Shown here: piece after piece, positions 1 to 7,401 of the stretch | Position numbering within the stretch: the first letter of the stretch is position 1 | How the letters are laid out: each line of letters begins with the position of its first letter | Assembly (NCBI GenBank): GCA_009920875.1 | Contig: RFZE01000030.1 | Coordinates: 1 to 15,099 of the forward strand | Source: Alphaproteobacteria bacterium | GTDB lineage: Bacteria > Pseudomonadota > Alphaproteobacteria > RS24 | Length of the DNA stretch: 15,099 nt | Direction: 5' to 3' | Notes under the pieces: model-generated | Database searches by the model: none | The model's input: only the letters and a program-made list of their open reading frames with translations | What the model was told of the DNA's origin: nothing | Made by a program: the position numbers and the translations under genes

Positions 1-1298
1 GTGCCGAGCCGCGCCATATTATGCGCCCGCTCCGTGCCAATGCCGTCTTGCGCGTAAATCGCGCTCAATTCATGCAGATAATAGACATTGACCGAGGCAA
101 TCGCGCCCAAATCGGCCATGCGGCGCACTTGCTCAGGCGTCGACAGGCCGAAATGCTCAATCGTCCAGCGATGGTTGAAGCGCGGTTTCTCGGCCTGCAA
201 TTTCTCCAGCGTGTCGAGCGCCAATTCCAGTCCCATATCGCCGGTGCAATGCACATGCACTTTATAGTCTTCATGCCAGAACAGTCGCGCCGCCTCTTCA
301 AAACGCTCGGGCACCATCAGCCATTCGCCTTCATGGCCGTCGAGATAGCCGGGTTCGCCGACCATCATCAGCTGTGAGAAAAACGCGCCATCGGTAAACA
401 GCTTGGCGTGATCGGTGAAAAACAGATTTTCCGTATTGAGTTTGGGATATTCCTTCACCTCGGCCAGCACGCGGTTGAAGTCGCCATCATGCGCCAGCGC
501 CAGCGCATTGGGTGTGTAATGCACGCGAAACGGCGTGGTTTCGGGTGTGAACACCATTTGCGCCGCTTGCCATTCCAAATCGAAATTGAAAATACCAATG
601 CCCATATCACCGACCGCGGTATGGCCGCCAAAATGCGTTACTTGTTTCAGTCGCTCCATGCCGAGGCCGAACACTTCCGGCGACATGATAATCGGGTTGA
701 GCGCGTTAATGGCGATGCGCAGGCCGTTTTCGTAAAACACGCCGCCATCAAGGTCGATTTGCGGATGCCCGCCAATCTCATTGGTGTTGAGTTCGAAATG
801 CTCAATCGCCGCGCTGTTCATAATCACTTCATGGAACGAGCGATGCCACATAATCACGGGTCGGTCGGGGCAGGCTTCATCAAGTTCTTTGCGCGTCACA
901 TGGCCGTGCCAATTGCGGTGATAGCCCCAAGTGAAGAAGGGGGTGTCTTCGCCGGTATCGGCCAGTTCTTTCAGCCGCGCCAAATATGCGTCATGGGTTT
1001 TGGTGGCCGGCACTTTTTCCCACGGCAAATCCCATTCCAGCGCGGTGATGAATTGCATCGGCAAAATCACCGCCGCCATTGACGGGTGCAAATGCGGGTC
1101 GATAAATCCCGGCATAAGAATTTTATCTTCAAATTGCGTATCGATTGTGTGGGGATGGCGGTCGAGCCACGGCTTCAGGGTGTCCAATGTGCCGACTTCC
1201 AAAATTTGTCCGTCTCTGACCGCGATCGCCGTGCCATGCGGGTGCGATGGCTCCATTGTGTGAATGGCTTGTGCCGTGAATACCGTAATCTCAGACAT
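1..1298 (-). CDS. Amidohydrolase family protein (YtcJ / amidohydrolase-3 type), C-terminus cut by window edge
   Basis: Probable metal-dependent hydrolase of the amidohydrolase superfamily. The substrate cannot be told from sequence. Translation from ATG at 1298 gives 432 complete codons without a stop before the window edge. It begins with the small N-terminal beta-sandwich typical of the family (residues 1-60), followed by LMPGFIDPHLH, which carries the HxH metal motif at H69/H71. Further along are an NSAA segment, the HVHCTGD motif (H348, H350, D354) and IEHFG (H382). These match the order seen in YtcJ-like enzymes, where HxxGD usually follows the TIM-barrel core. The family is commonly 540-600 residues, so about 100 or more C-terminal residues lie outside the window. 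The start is set by GGGAGG ending five bases upstream. The gene is divergent from the MAPEG gene across a 98-bp gap. Family assignment is firm; specificity is unknown. Confidence 0.88.
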   Translation of the reverse strand, partial: MSEITVFTAQAIHTMEPSHPHGTAIAVRDGQILEVGTLDTLKPWLDRHPHTIDTQFEDKILMPGFIDPHLHPSMAAVILPMQFITALEWDLPWEKVPATKTHDAYLARLKELADTGEDTPFFTWGYHRNWHGHVTRKELDEACPDRPVIMWHRSFHEVIMNSAAIEHFELNTNEIGGHPQIDLDGGVFYENGLRIAINALNPIIMSPEVFGLGMERLKQVTHFGGHTAVGDMGIGIFNFDLEWQAAQMVFTPETTPFRVHYTPNALALAHDGDFNRVLAEVKEYPKLNTENLFFTDHAKLFTDGAFFSQLMMVGEPGYLDGHEGEWLMVPERFEEAARLFWHEDYKVHVHCTGDMGLELALDTLEKLQAEKPRFNHRWTIEHFGLSTPEQVRRMADLGAIASVNVYYLHELSAIYAQDGIGTERAHNMARLG

Positions 1299-1324
1299 TT
1301 TCCCCTCCCAAAACGCCCCCAAAA

Positions 1325-1359
1325 AAGCTTGTCACAGTGTAGCAAAACGAGGCAAGCTT
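1325..1359. repeat. Inverted repeat with arms around AAGCTT in the divergent amidohydrolase/MAPEG intergenic region
   Basis: The arms are AAGCTTGTC (1325-1333) and GGCAAGCTT (1351-1359). They form nine pairs if one G-U is allowed, with a 17-base loop. Read on the minus strand, the second arm runs straight into TTTT (1324-1321), so the RNA would resemble a weak intrinsic terminator lying just upstream of the amidohydrolase ribosome-binding site. It could also be a protein-binding site, because both arms contain the self-complementary AAGCTT about 29 bp apart. I see no convincing promoter hexamer pair for either divergent gene in this gap. Confidence 0.45.
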
Positions 1360-1396
1360 GCGGCATCTATTCACGACTTTCTTGGGAGGAAGAGAA

Positions 1397-1816
1397 ATGG
1401 AAGCTTCAGCTATTTTACAACCTGTTGTGGCGCTGGGTTTGTGGACCGCGGTGATGATGATTTGGATGTATGCCACGCGTATTCCGGCCATCGGCAATAC
1501 GACGATACCGGACGACCAAATGGGGCATCCGGCCGGTATGCAATTGCTGCCGTCAGAGGTGCGCCGCATTGCCGATAATTACAATCATTTGTTCGAGCAG
1601 CCGACGCTGTTCTATGCCATCGCCATCACCATTGCCGTCGCCGGTCATGTTGATGCATGGGCCGTCAATCTGGCTTGGGCCTTTGTTGCCATTCGCGTTG
1701 TGCACTCGCTGGTGCAATCAACCGCCAATGTCGTCTTGCTGCGTTTCGGTATTTTCATGGTCAGCTGGCTGGTCTTGATTGCCATGATGGTGCGCGAGGC
1801 GCTGGTGATTTTTTAG
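1397..1816 (+). CDS. MAPEG-family membrane protein
   Basis: A 139-residue integral membrane protein of the MAPEG superfamily (membrane-associated proteins in eicosanoid and glutathione metabolism; bacterial members often resemble microsomal glutathione transferase). About four hydrophobic helices are visible: residues 7-27, 70-90, roughly 92-112 and 117-137. The loop after helix 1 contains R56, N61, N63 and E67 in an RRIADNYNHLFEQP segment. This corresponds to the family pattern of an Arg followed by Asn and Glu ahead of a leucine/phenylalanine-rich helix. R100 in the third helix fits the conserved charged position. An in-frame upstream extension exists, but the ATG at 1397 follows GGGAGGA (1384-1390) at good spacing, so I chose it. 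A hairpin terminator follows 25 bases after the stop, so the gene is probably monocistronic. The bacterial function and any glutathione use remain unproven. Confidence 0.87.
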   Translation: MEASAILQPVVALGLWTAVMMIWMYATRIPAIGNTTIPDDQMGHPAGMQLLPSEVRRIADNYNHLFEQPTLFYAIAITIAVAGHVDAWAVNLAWAFVAIRVVHSLVQSTANVVLLRFGIFMVSWLVLIAMMVREALVIF

Positions 1817-1841
1817 GCGTTCGAAACATTCACAATGGAAG

Positions 1842-1868
1842 CGGCACTGCTCACGCGGTGCCGTTTTT
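1842..1868 (+). terminator. Intrinsic terminator after the MAPEG gene
   Basis: CGGCACTGC (1842-1850) pairs with GCGGTGCCG (1855-1863) around a TCAC tetraloop, nine pairs with one T-G wobble. Five T residues follow at 1864-1868. The T run overlaps the stop codon of the convergent YggT-like gene (TAA read from 1869 to 1867), so the same few bases end both genes. On the minus strand the hairpin lacks a following T run, so it is better suited to the plus-strand gene. Confidence 0.85.
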
Positions 1869-2211
1869 ATTTGAATAGCGCGTAAATAAGGGCCGCTATT
1901 TCTCCTTCGAGCGGGAAGGACAACATACCCATAACCGAATAGCCCATCAGCCACGGCATCACATAAAAGCGCGCCATATAGAAAAACCAAGCCACATAAA
2001 GCGGCACCAAAGCGGGCAACAAAAATTGCGGGGTAATCGGTTTCCATAGGCGCAAAAGCGGATTGGTCAGTCGGGCAAAGGCTTTCATGAAGAAGAAGTC
2101 AGAATTTTCCGGCTGGAACAGGTTCATTGCGGAGCGGCCAATCAGCGTCCACATCACAAGGCCGAGCGCATAATCCACCACCAAAACCCATATCGGAAAG
2201 GCCGTGCTCAT
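1867..2211 (-). CDS. Small YggT-like integral membrane protein
   Basis: A 114-residue membrane protein of uncertain function. Hydrophobic stretches lie at about residues 4-25 and 63-88, with a shorter one at the C-terminus. Between the first two sits a cytoplasmic-looking segment with FARLTNPLLRLWKPITP. YggT proteins have a comparable hydrophobic helix, a short basic loop with a T(N/E)PLLRP-like phrase, and another helix. I therefore call it YggT-like rather than a firm family member. Two ATGs are possible, at 2217 and 2211. I prefer 2211 because GGAG lies eight bases before it and only two bases before the other; starting at 2217 adds Met-His. It is the last gene of a minus-strand operon, 33 bp after the symporter, which suggests co-expression but does not prove a shared function. 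Confidence 0.7.
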   Translation of the reverse strand: MSTAFPIWVLVVDYALGLVMWTLIGRSAMNLFQPENSDFFFMKAFARLTNPLLRLWKPITPQFLLPALVPLYVAWFFYMARFYVMPWLMGYSVMGMLSFPLEGEIAALIYALFK

Positions 2212-2244
2212 ATGCATTTCTCCGCTCTGTTTTGCCGCGCGGCT

Positions 2245-4059
2245 TTAATGGGTCTGATCCAGCACCGTGTCGCCGCCCGGTATGCGGATGGCATCGACCA
2301 TAGCTTGTGTCTCTGCATCAGGTTCTTCAGTTGCCAGAGAAACGCCGACCATAGCGACAAGGCTGGCTGCCATGCCGACAATGCCGAAGCGTAAATGGTC
2401 AAGTCCCAAAAGCGGCGGGCCGCCGGCAAAGCGCACATGATAGAGGTAGTAAGAGCCGGCTAAAAAGCCGATGGCCATACCTGCTATTGCGCCCTGACGG
2501 TTGGCGCGTTTCCACCAAACCCCCAAAACCAGCGGGAAGAAAAGACCGGAACAAGCGAAAGAGAAGGCCCACGCCACAGCGCCGAGAATGCTCGACAATT
2601 GCAGCGAGGCGACCAAGGCGCCGCCCGCGCCGATAATAAGCAGCAATATGCGCGCCACAATCAGGCGGGTACGCGTATCGGCTTCCGGGTCGATGATTTT
2701 GTAATAAAGGTCATGGCTCAGCGCATTGGCGATGGCAAGCAACAGCCCGTCAGCCGTCGACATGGCAGCAGCCATACCACCGGCGGCGACCAAGCCGGAA
2801 ATGACATAAGGCAAACCGGCGATTTCCGGCGTCGCCAGCACCACAATATCGCCGCGCATGAAGAACTCATTTATCTCCAAAAGGCCATTGCCGTTACTGT
2901 CAGAAATGGCCAAAAAGCCGACATTGCTCCATTTTTGAATCCACTCCAGCGATTGCACATCCGCTATTGATTTGCCGATAATGCCGGTCGCCAGATTGGG
3001 GTCCATGATTTGCAGCTTGGTGAATGTCGCCAAAGCCGGTGCAGTGAAATAAAGCAGGAAAATAAAGAACAGCGAATAAACCACAGAGCGACGGGCATCG
3101 CGCACGCTCGGCGTAGTGAAATAGCGCATGAGAATATGCGGCAGAGATGCCGTGCCGCACATCAACACCATCACCAAAGTAACAAATTGCCAGCTGGCAA
3201 AGGCGCCTTCGCTGGCAGCGGCATGCGGCGTTGTCAGGGCGCGAAGGCCGACAAAAGACTCGCTCGGCATTAACTGCCCGACGCCGGCGGCGGCTTCCAG
3301 CTCACTGATGCGTTCCACTGCACCGCCATAGGAAAATTGCGGTATCAGTCCGAAATCTTGCGCATTGGACATCCAGAAAACCGGCACCAGATAGGCGATG
3401 ATGAGCACAATATATTGCGCCACTTGTGTCCATGTCACGGCGCGCATGCCGCCCAGCATGGAGCACAGTAAAATGCCCAAAAGGCCGAACCATACGCCAA
3501 CCTCAAACGGGATTTGCAGCGCCCGCGCGGCGATTGTGCCGGTCGCGTTTATTTGCGCCGTCACATAGGTAAAGCTGGCAACCACCAAAACAATGACGGC
3601 GAGCAACCGCGCCGTATTGCCGCCATATCGCGTACCGATAAAGTCGGGCACTGTGTAGCAGCCAAATTTGCGCAAATAGGGGGCCAATAGTGAATTGACC
3701 AACACATAGCCGCCGGTCCAGCCGACGATGAAAGCGAGATAGCCATAACCGCCGAAATAAATACCGCCCGCCATAGCGACAAAGCTGGCACCCGACATCC
3801 AATCGGCTGCCGTGGCCATGCCGTTATAAAGCGGTGGCACTTCGCGTCCGGCGACATAATAAGCGTCAACCTGCATGGTGCGCGATAACCAGCCAATGGC
3901 CGCATAAATGGCAATGGTGAATGTTACGAAAAGAATGCCCAGCACGTCGGCCGGAACGCCGAATTGCTCAAGAATGGCCATTAGGGCGATGAACCCCAAA
4001 AAGCCGCCCGTATAGAGGCCGTAAATGCGCGGTAGATTATTGATAAAACCCTTTTCCAT
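2245..4059 (-). CDS. Sodium/solute symporter, SSS family (ActP-related, VC_2705 type)
   Basis: A 604-residue secondary transporter expected to import a small carboxylate, such as acetate or a relative, with sodium across the inner membrane; the substrate is an inference. The chain has about 13 hydrophobic segments. SSS landmarks include the GREVPPLYNGMATAADWMSG region (residues 71-90), GGYVLVNSLLAPYLRKFG (116-133) and the later helix around VAAGGMAAAMSTADGLLL (424-441). The neighbouring DUF4212 subunit is the known partner of this subgroup. Residues 387-398 (DSNGNGLLEINE) match a canonical EF-hand calcium loop: D387, N389, N391, G392, L394 and E398. They lie in a loop ahead of the GDIVVLATPEIAGLP segment. 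The ATG at 4059 follows AGGAGGCGGGG, and the upstream gene's TAG stop supplies the first bases of that ribosome-binding site, so translation is probably coupled. Family call is strong; substrate is open. Confidence 0.93.
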   Translation of the reverse strand: MEKGFINNLPRIYGLYTGGFLGFIALMAILEQFGVPADVLGILFVTFTIAIYAAIGWLSRTMQVDAYYVAGREVPPLYNGMATAADWMSGASFVAMAGGIYFGGYGYLAFIVGWTGGYVLVNSLLAPYLRKFGCYTVPDFIGTRYGGNTARLLAVIVLVVASFTYVTAQINATGTIAARALQIPFEVGVWFGLLGILLCSMLGGMRAVTWTQVAQYIVLIIAYLVPVFWMSNAQDFGLIPQFSYGGAVERISELEAAAGVGQLMPSESFVGLRALTTPHAAASEGAFASWQFVTLVMVLMCGTASLPHILMRYFTTPSVRDARRSVVYSLFFIFLLYFTAPALATFTKLQIMDPNLATGIIGKSIADVQSLEWIQKWSNVGFLAISDSNGNGLLEINEFFMRGDIVVLATPEIAGLPYVISGLVAAGGMAAAMSTADGLLLAIANALSHDLYYKIIDPEADTRTRLIVARILLLIIGAGGALVASLQLSSILGAVAWAFSFACSGLFFPLVLGVWWKRANRQGAIAGMAIGFLAGSYYLYHVRFAGGPPLLGLDHLRFGIVGMAASLVAMVGVSLATEEPDAETQAMVDAIRIPGGDTVLDQTH

Positions 4060-4068
4060 CCCCGCCTC

Positions 4069-4323
4069 CTATTCCGCGACGCCGCATTCTTCGTCAATCG
4101 CCTCTTGCCGACGGGTTGACCAGAACAGCAAAATGACAAAAGCGATGGGCGAACCTTGCGCGGCCATATAAAATCCGAGGGGAAAGCCCATAAAGGAGAC
4201 GGTGTTTAACTCGGCACCGAACCAATGGACAAAAAAGGAAAAGAAAAACCAAATTGCCAGAGTCACAAAAGTAAGATTGCGCGTGCGCTGCCAGTGCGTC
4301 GCTTTGTTTTGTGATGATGCCAT
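4069..4323 (-). CDS. DUF4212 protein, putative sodium/solute symporter small subunit
   Basis: An 84-residue membrane protein with two hydrophobic helices (about residues 17-37 and 45-68), a basic N-terminus (HWQRTRN) and an acidic C-terminal tail (EAIDEECGVAE). The HWQRTRNLT start, the FVHWFGAELN segment and the FPLGFYMAAQGSPIAFVILLFW second helix are characteristic of DUF4212 proteins. These are annotated as the small subunit of VC_2705-type symporters and almost always sit immediately upstream of the large subunit. That is the arrangement here, with nine bases between the stop and the next ATG. The start at 4323 follows GGGAGG with five-base spacing. By analogy it should associate with the large permease in the inner membrane and help its assembly or stability; its mechanism is not established. 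Confidence 0.9.
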   Translation of the reverse strand: MASSQNKATHWQRTRNLTFVTLAIWFFFSFFVHWFGAELNTVSFMGFPLGFYMAAQGSPIAFVILLFWSTRRQEAIDEECGVAE

Positions 4324-4378
4324 AAAACCCTCCCAGATTACGCTACTTCAGAGCCATTATGTGAGACCCGCAAGGCGC

Positions 4379-4400
4379 TTTGGCTTGAAGTATTGCCAAA
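4379..4400. repeat. Short inverted repeat TTTGGC/GCCAAA between the symporter operon and the 210-residue gene
   Basis: TTTGGC (4379-4384) and GCCAAA (4395-4400) are perfect six-base arms separated by ten bases. They lie in the 131-bp divergent gap (4324-4454). This could be an operator for either direction, but six-base arms are short enough to arise by chance. The gap also contains TATACT (4430-4435), which resembles a -10 box for the plus-strand gene, without a convincing -35 at 16-18 bp. I see nothing else in this gap. Confidence 0.25.
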
Positions 4401-4454
4401 TTGTCCGGCTCATGTCATGGCTTAAAAAATATACTAAGGACTGTAAGAGAAAAA

Positions 4455-5087
4455 ATGGGAAAAATCCGTGATTATTTCTCTGCCATAGGCAAATCCTTTT
4501 TGGTTTGGCGCACCCCGTCGCCATTGACCGATGCCGATGCGCTGGCGGTATTTTGCCTGCAACGCGCCATCTATGTCGCGCAAACTGCGCTTTACAGCTA
4601 TTTGCGCACCCGCGCCGGATTGCAGCACTTCAATCTGTTCACCGACAAAAAATTTACTGCCGTTCTCAAGCCCGCACGCTCGCGATTGGTGTTGGTTTGT
4701 CTCGATGATTTGGTTGTTTATGCCGCTGCTATTCTGCCTGAACTATCGGCGCAACGCCGAGCCACTTTGGCAACGCGCCTATTTGCGCATGGCATTGCCG
4801 CTTTGCAAGATGAGGCGCTGTTGCAAGAAGAATTGCGCAGCGCGCAGGCCGATTTTGAACGGCGCAGCCATTTGATTGATTGGGCCGCCCGTGCCGCCCC
4901 CGATAAAGGCATTGCGGCGTTTCGCAAAAGCGCCGAAGCGCTCATAGAATTGGCACCGATTGTCTATGCGCTGAAAAAATATGATGACGAGATTGTCATC
5001 AATTCCATGCATTTCAAATGGCACGGTGTGCGCTCGCAATTACGCGAGCGTTTGGACGCACACGCGCTGCTTGCCAGCTTGGCCTAA
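4455..5087 (+). CDS. Hypothetical protein of unrecognised family (210 residues)
   Basis: I do not recognise this family. The protein has no signal peptide and no convincing transmembrane helix. It looks like a soluble, mostly helical protein rich in Ala, Leu and Arg. The N-terminal part (residues 24-55) is a probable amphipathic helix pair ending in YLRTRAG. A short beta-like stretch follows (RLVLVCLDDLVVYAAAILP, 77-95), then a charged helix (LQDEALLQEELRSAQADFERR, 117-137) and a C-terminal segment with a conserved-looking MHFKWHGVRSQLRERL. An in-frame TTG at 4401 would add 18 residues but has no ribosome-binding site. ATG at 4455 has AAGAGA nearby and gives a better N-terminus (MGKIRDYF). 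It lies 36 bp before ettA on the same strand, so the two are probably cotranscribed. Coding is supported by length and by domain-like composition, not by homology. Confidence 0.72.
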   Translation: MGKIRDYFSAIGKSFLVWRTPSPLTDADALAVFCLQRAIYVAQTALYSYLRTRAGLQHFNLFTDKKFTAVLKPARSRLVLVCLDDLVVYAAAILPELSAQRRATLATRLFAHGIAALQDEALLQEELRSAQADFERRSHLIDWAARAAPDKGIAAFRKSAEALIELAPIVYALKKYDDEIVINSMHFKWHGVRSQLRERLDAHALLASLA

Positions 5088-5123
5088 AAGCGCCTAAAAA
5101 GGTCGCAGATTAAGGGGACGCTT

Positions 5124-6779
5124 ATGGCTTCGTATCAATATGTTTATGTAATGGACCGCCTGTCGAAAACCTATACCGGTGGTAAGCAGGTTTTGAAAGA
5201 TGTGCGCCTGTCGTTTTTTCCGGGCGCCAAAATTGGCATTGTCGGGGTCAATGGCGCGGGTAAATCGACGCTTTTGAAAATCATGGCCGGTATTGATAAG
5301 GAATATCAGGGCGAGGCTTGGGCCGCTGAAGGGGCGAAAGTCGGCTATCTCGAGCAAGAGCCGCAGCTCAATGGCGATAAAGACGTGTTCGGCAATGTCA
5401 TGGAAGGGGTGGCTGAAAAGCAATTCCTGCTGGAGCGCTATAACGAGCTGGCGATGAATTATTCCGACGAGACGGCGGAAGAAATGGCGTCGCTGCAAGA
5501 CCAGATTGACGCGCAAAATCTGTGGGATTTGGACGCGCAGGTCGAGCAGGCGATGGATGCCTTGCGTTGCCCGCCGGGCGACGCTTCGGTGGAGCATTTA
5601 TCAGGCGGTGAAAAGCGCCGCGTTGCCTTGTGCAAATTGCTCTTGGAAAAACCTGACCTGCTTCTGCTCGATGAGCCGACCAACCATCTCGATGCCGAAA
5701 CCGTCGCTTGGTTGCAGCACCATTTGGCCGATTTTGCCGGAACCGTTGTTCTGGTGACCCACGACCGCTATTTCCTCGACCAAATTACCGGCTGGATTCT
5801 GGAATTGGATCGCGGGCAGGGGCTGCCCTATGAGGGCAATTATTCCAATTGGCTGGAACAAAAACAAAAACGCATGGAACAAGAAGCGCGCGAAGACGAC
5901 AGCAAAAGCCGCACATTGGCGCGCGAGTTGGACTGGATTCGCCAGTCACCGAAAGCGCGTCAGGCCAAGTCAAAAGCGCGTATCAATGCTTATGAAGAGT
6001 TGCTGGAAAGCCAGGGCCGCGAAGAAGTCGGGCGCGCACAAATCACCATTCCGTCGGGGCCTCGGCTTGGCGGCATTGTGCTGGAGGCAGAAAACCTCTC
6101 TAAAGGCTTTGACGAAAAACTGTTGATTGACAATCTGTCTTTCAAATTGCCGCCCGGCGGCATTGTCGGTGTTATCGGGCCAAACGGTGCCGGTAAAACG
6201 ACGCTTTTCAAAATGTTGACCGGTGCGGAGACGCCCGATGAGGGTGCGTTGCGCGTCGGTGATACGGCCATTATGGGTTATGTCGACCAAAGCCGCGACA
6301 GCTTGGACGACAGCAAAAATGTCTGGGAAGAGATTTCCGGCGGCTTGGATATTTTGGAACTCGGCAAGCGCGAGATGAATTCGCGCGCCTATGTCAGCGC
6401 CTTTAACTTCCGTGGCGGCGACCAACAAAAGAAAGTCGGCCTGCTGTCAGGCGGTGAGCGTAATCGCGTGCATCTCGCCAAAATGCTGAAATCCGGCTCT
6501 AACCTCTTGCTGCTCGATGAACCGACCAATGATTTGGATGTTGAAACGCTGCGCGCATTGGAAGAAGGCTTGGAAGACTTCGCCGGTTGTGCCGTTATCA
6601 TCTCGCACGATAGATGGTTCCTCGATCGTATTGCCACGCATATTCTGGCTTTTGAAGGCGACAGCCATGTCGAATGGTTTGAAGGCAATTATGCCGATTA
6701 TGAAGAAGACAGAAAACGTCGCCTCGGTGCCGATGCGGAAGTGCCCAAGCGCATAAAATACAAGCAGTTTAGCCGCTAA
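5124..6779 (+). CDS. ettA: Energy-dependent translational throttle protein EttA (ABC-F ATPase)
   Basis: A soluble ABC-F protein that binds the ribosomal E site and, in E. coli, couples the first steps of elongation to the ATP/ADP ratio. Two ATP-binding cassettes are complete. Cassette 1 has Walker A GVNGAGKST (41-49), signature LSGGE (159-163) and LLLLDEPTNHLD with E184 as catalytic glutamate. Cassette 2 has GPNGAGKTT (352-360), LSGGE (441-445) and LLLLDEPTNDLD with E466. The EttA-type arm insertion lies within cassette 1 (about 94-140). The basic inter-cassette linker (about 240-300) contains RQSPKARQAKSKARINAY, typical of EttA. The C-terminus ends in KRIKYKQFSR, close to the E. coli ending. 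Length is 551 against about 555 residues. AAGGGGA precedes the ATG at 5124. Other ABC-F members such as Uup are less likely because the arm is short and there is no coiled-coil C-terminus. Confidence 0.97.
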   Translation: MASYQYVYVMDRLSKTYTGGKQVLKDVRLSFFPGAKIGIVGVNGAGKSTLLKIMAGIDKEYQGEAWAAEGAKVGYLEQEPQLNGDKDVFGNVMEGVAEKQFLLERYNELAMNYSDETAEEMASLQDQIDAQNLWDLDAQVEQAMDALRCPPGDASVEHLSGGEKRRVALCKLLLEKPDLLLLDEPTNHLDAETVAWLQHHLADFAGTVVLVTHDRYFLDQITGWILELDRGQGLPYEGNYSNWLEQKQKRMEQEAREDDSKSRTLARELDWIRQSPKARQAKSKARINAYEELLESQGREEVGRAQITIPSGPRLGGIVLEAENLSKGFDEKLLIDNLSFKLPPGGIVGVIGPNGAGKTTLFKMLTGAETPDEGALRVGDTAIMGYVDQSRDSLDDSKNVWEEISGGLDILELGKREMNSRAYVSAFNFRGGDQQKKVGLLSGGERNRVHLAKMLKSGSNLLLLDEPTNDLDVETLRALEEGLEDFAGCAVIISHDRWFLDRIATHILAFEGDSHVEWFEGNYADYEEDRKRRLGADAEVPKRIKYKQFSR

Positions 6780-6780
6780 T

Positions 6781-7392
6781 TCAGCCCTCGGCGGTATCGG
6801 CGCTGATTTGTTTGCGCAAATGCTCGAGCAGGGCGTTAATGTCGCCTTTGTTGTTCTTCAGCACGGAGGCAAAGGCATCGCGCTGTTCTTGCGCCATCCA
6901 CACGCCCAGCACGCGCACGTCAAACAATGTCAGGCTGCCGTCTTCCTCAAGCCTTAGCCACCAATCAATATCAATCGGGTCGCGCCCATTGGCAAATTCG
7001 ATGCGGCTATCGACAATGACATTCTTCTTTTTGGCCTGCGCCTTGCCGACCATGACTTTTTCGTCGGAATATTCACCCAAGCGATTGGCATAGACTTTGA
7101 CGATAAACTCGCTGAGCAAGGTTTCAAAGGTGGCGAAATCCTCTTTGGAAATTTGCCGACCGAATTGCCCTAGTGTAAAACGCGCAATGCGGCGCATATT
7201 GGCGCGTTCATCAAGTAGGGCAGCAAATTTGGCTTCGCGTCCGGCGCGGGTCTTTTCAGTAGAAAGAATGCTGATTGCATCATCGGCCAGCACCTCGACG
7301 AAGCTCTTGGCTTTGGCCAAATCAACCTCTTGGGCTACCCCCGGGGTGAGCATAAGCGCCCAAAGGGCGAAAAAAGCGATGATGGCGCGCAT
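6781..7392 (-). CDS. mlaC: MlaC / Ttg2D-family periplasmic phospholipid-binding protein
   Basis: A 203-residue exported protein of the MlaC (toluene tolerance Ttg2D) family. MlaC shuttles phospholipids through the periplasm between the MlaA outer-membrane complex and the inner-membrane MlaFEDB transporter. A Sec signal peptide covers about residues 1-20, with likely cleavage after TPGVA. Family features include the ARFTLGQFGRQISKEDFATFETLLSEF region, the YANRLGEYSDEKVMV segment and the C-terminal core IDWWLRLEEDGSLTLFDVRVLGVWMAQEQRDAF, followed by a GDINALLEHLR-like helix. Length is normal for the family. The ATG at 7392 follows AGGAG, and the TAG stop of mlaA overlaps that ribosome-binding site, leaving only nine bases between the genes and implying translational coupling. 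No mlaFEDB genes lie in the window. The gene is convergent with ettA, with one base between the stop codons. Confidence 0.92.
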   Translation of the reverse strand: MRAIIAFFALWALMLTPGVAQEVDLAKAKSFVEVLADDAISILSTEKTRAGREAKFAALLDERANMRRIARFTLGQFGRQISKEDFATFETLLSEFIVKVYANRLGEYSDEKVMVGKAQAKKKNVIVDSRIEFANGRDPIDIDWWLRLEEDGSLTLFDVRVLGVWMAQEQRDAFASVLKNNKGDINALLEHLRKQISADTAEG

Positions 7393-7401
7393 GGGCGGCT
7401 C

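Noticed and set aside
408..1082. A 224-codon plus-strand open frame opposite the amidohydrolase
   Set aside because: It is antisense to a gene with clear family motifs, and its translation is rich in His, Arg and Phe with no recognisable domain. It also lacks a ribosome-binding site.
1837..1870. Hairpin at 1842-1863 as a bidirectional terminator also serving the minus-strand symporter operon
   Set aside because: On the minus strand the stem is followed by GCTTCCATTG rather than a T run, so only the plus-strand role is supported.
4401..4435. Possible promoter TTGTCC ... TATACT for the 210-residue gene
   Set aside because: TATACT is a fair -10 box, but the spacer to TTGTCC is 23 bp, too long for a sigma-70 promoter, and no better -35 lies at 16-18 bp.
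5088..5123. Repeated GCCTAAAA-like words between the 210-residue gene and ettA as a terminator
   Set aside because: The words are direct repeats, not complementary arms, so no stem can form; the genes are more likely cotranscribed.
5094..5597. A 167-codon minus-strand open frame opposite the start of ettA
   Set aside because: It is antisense to the first ATP-binding cassette of EttA; its length is explained by codon bias of the real gene.
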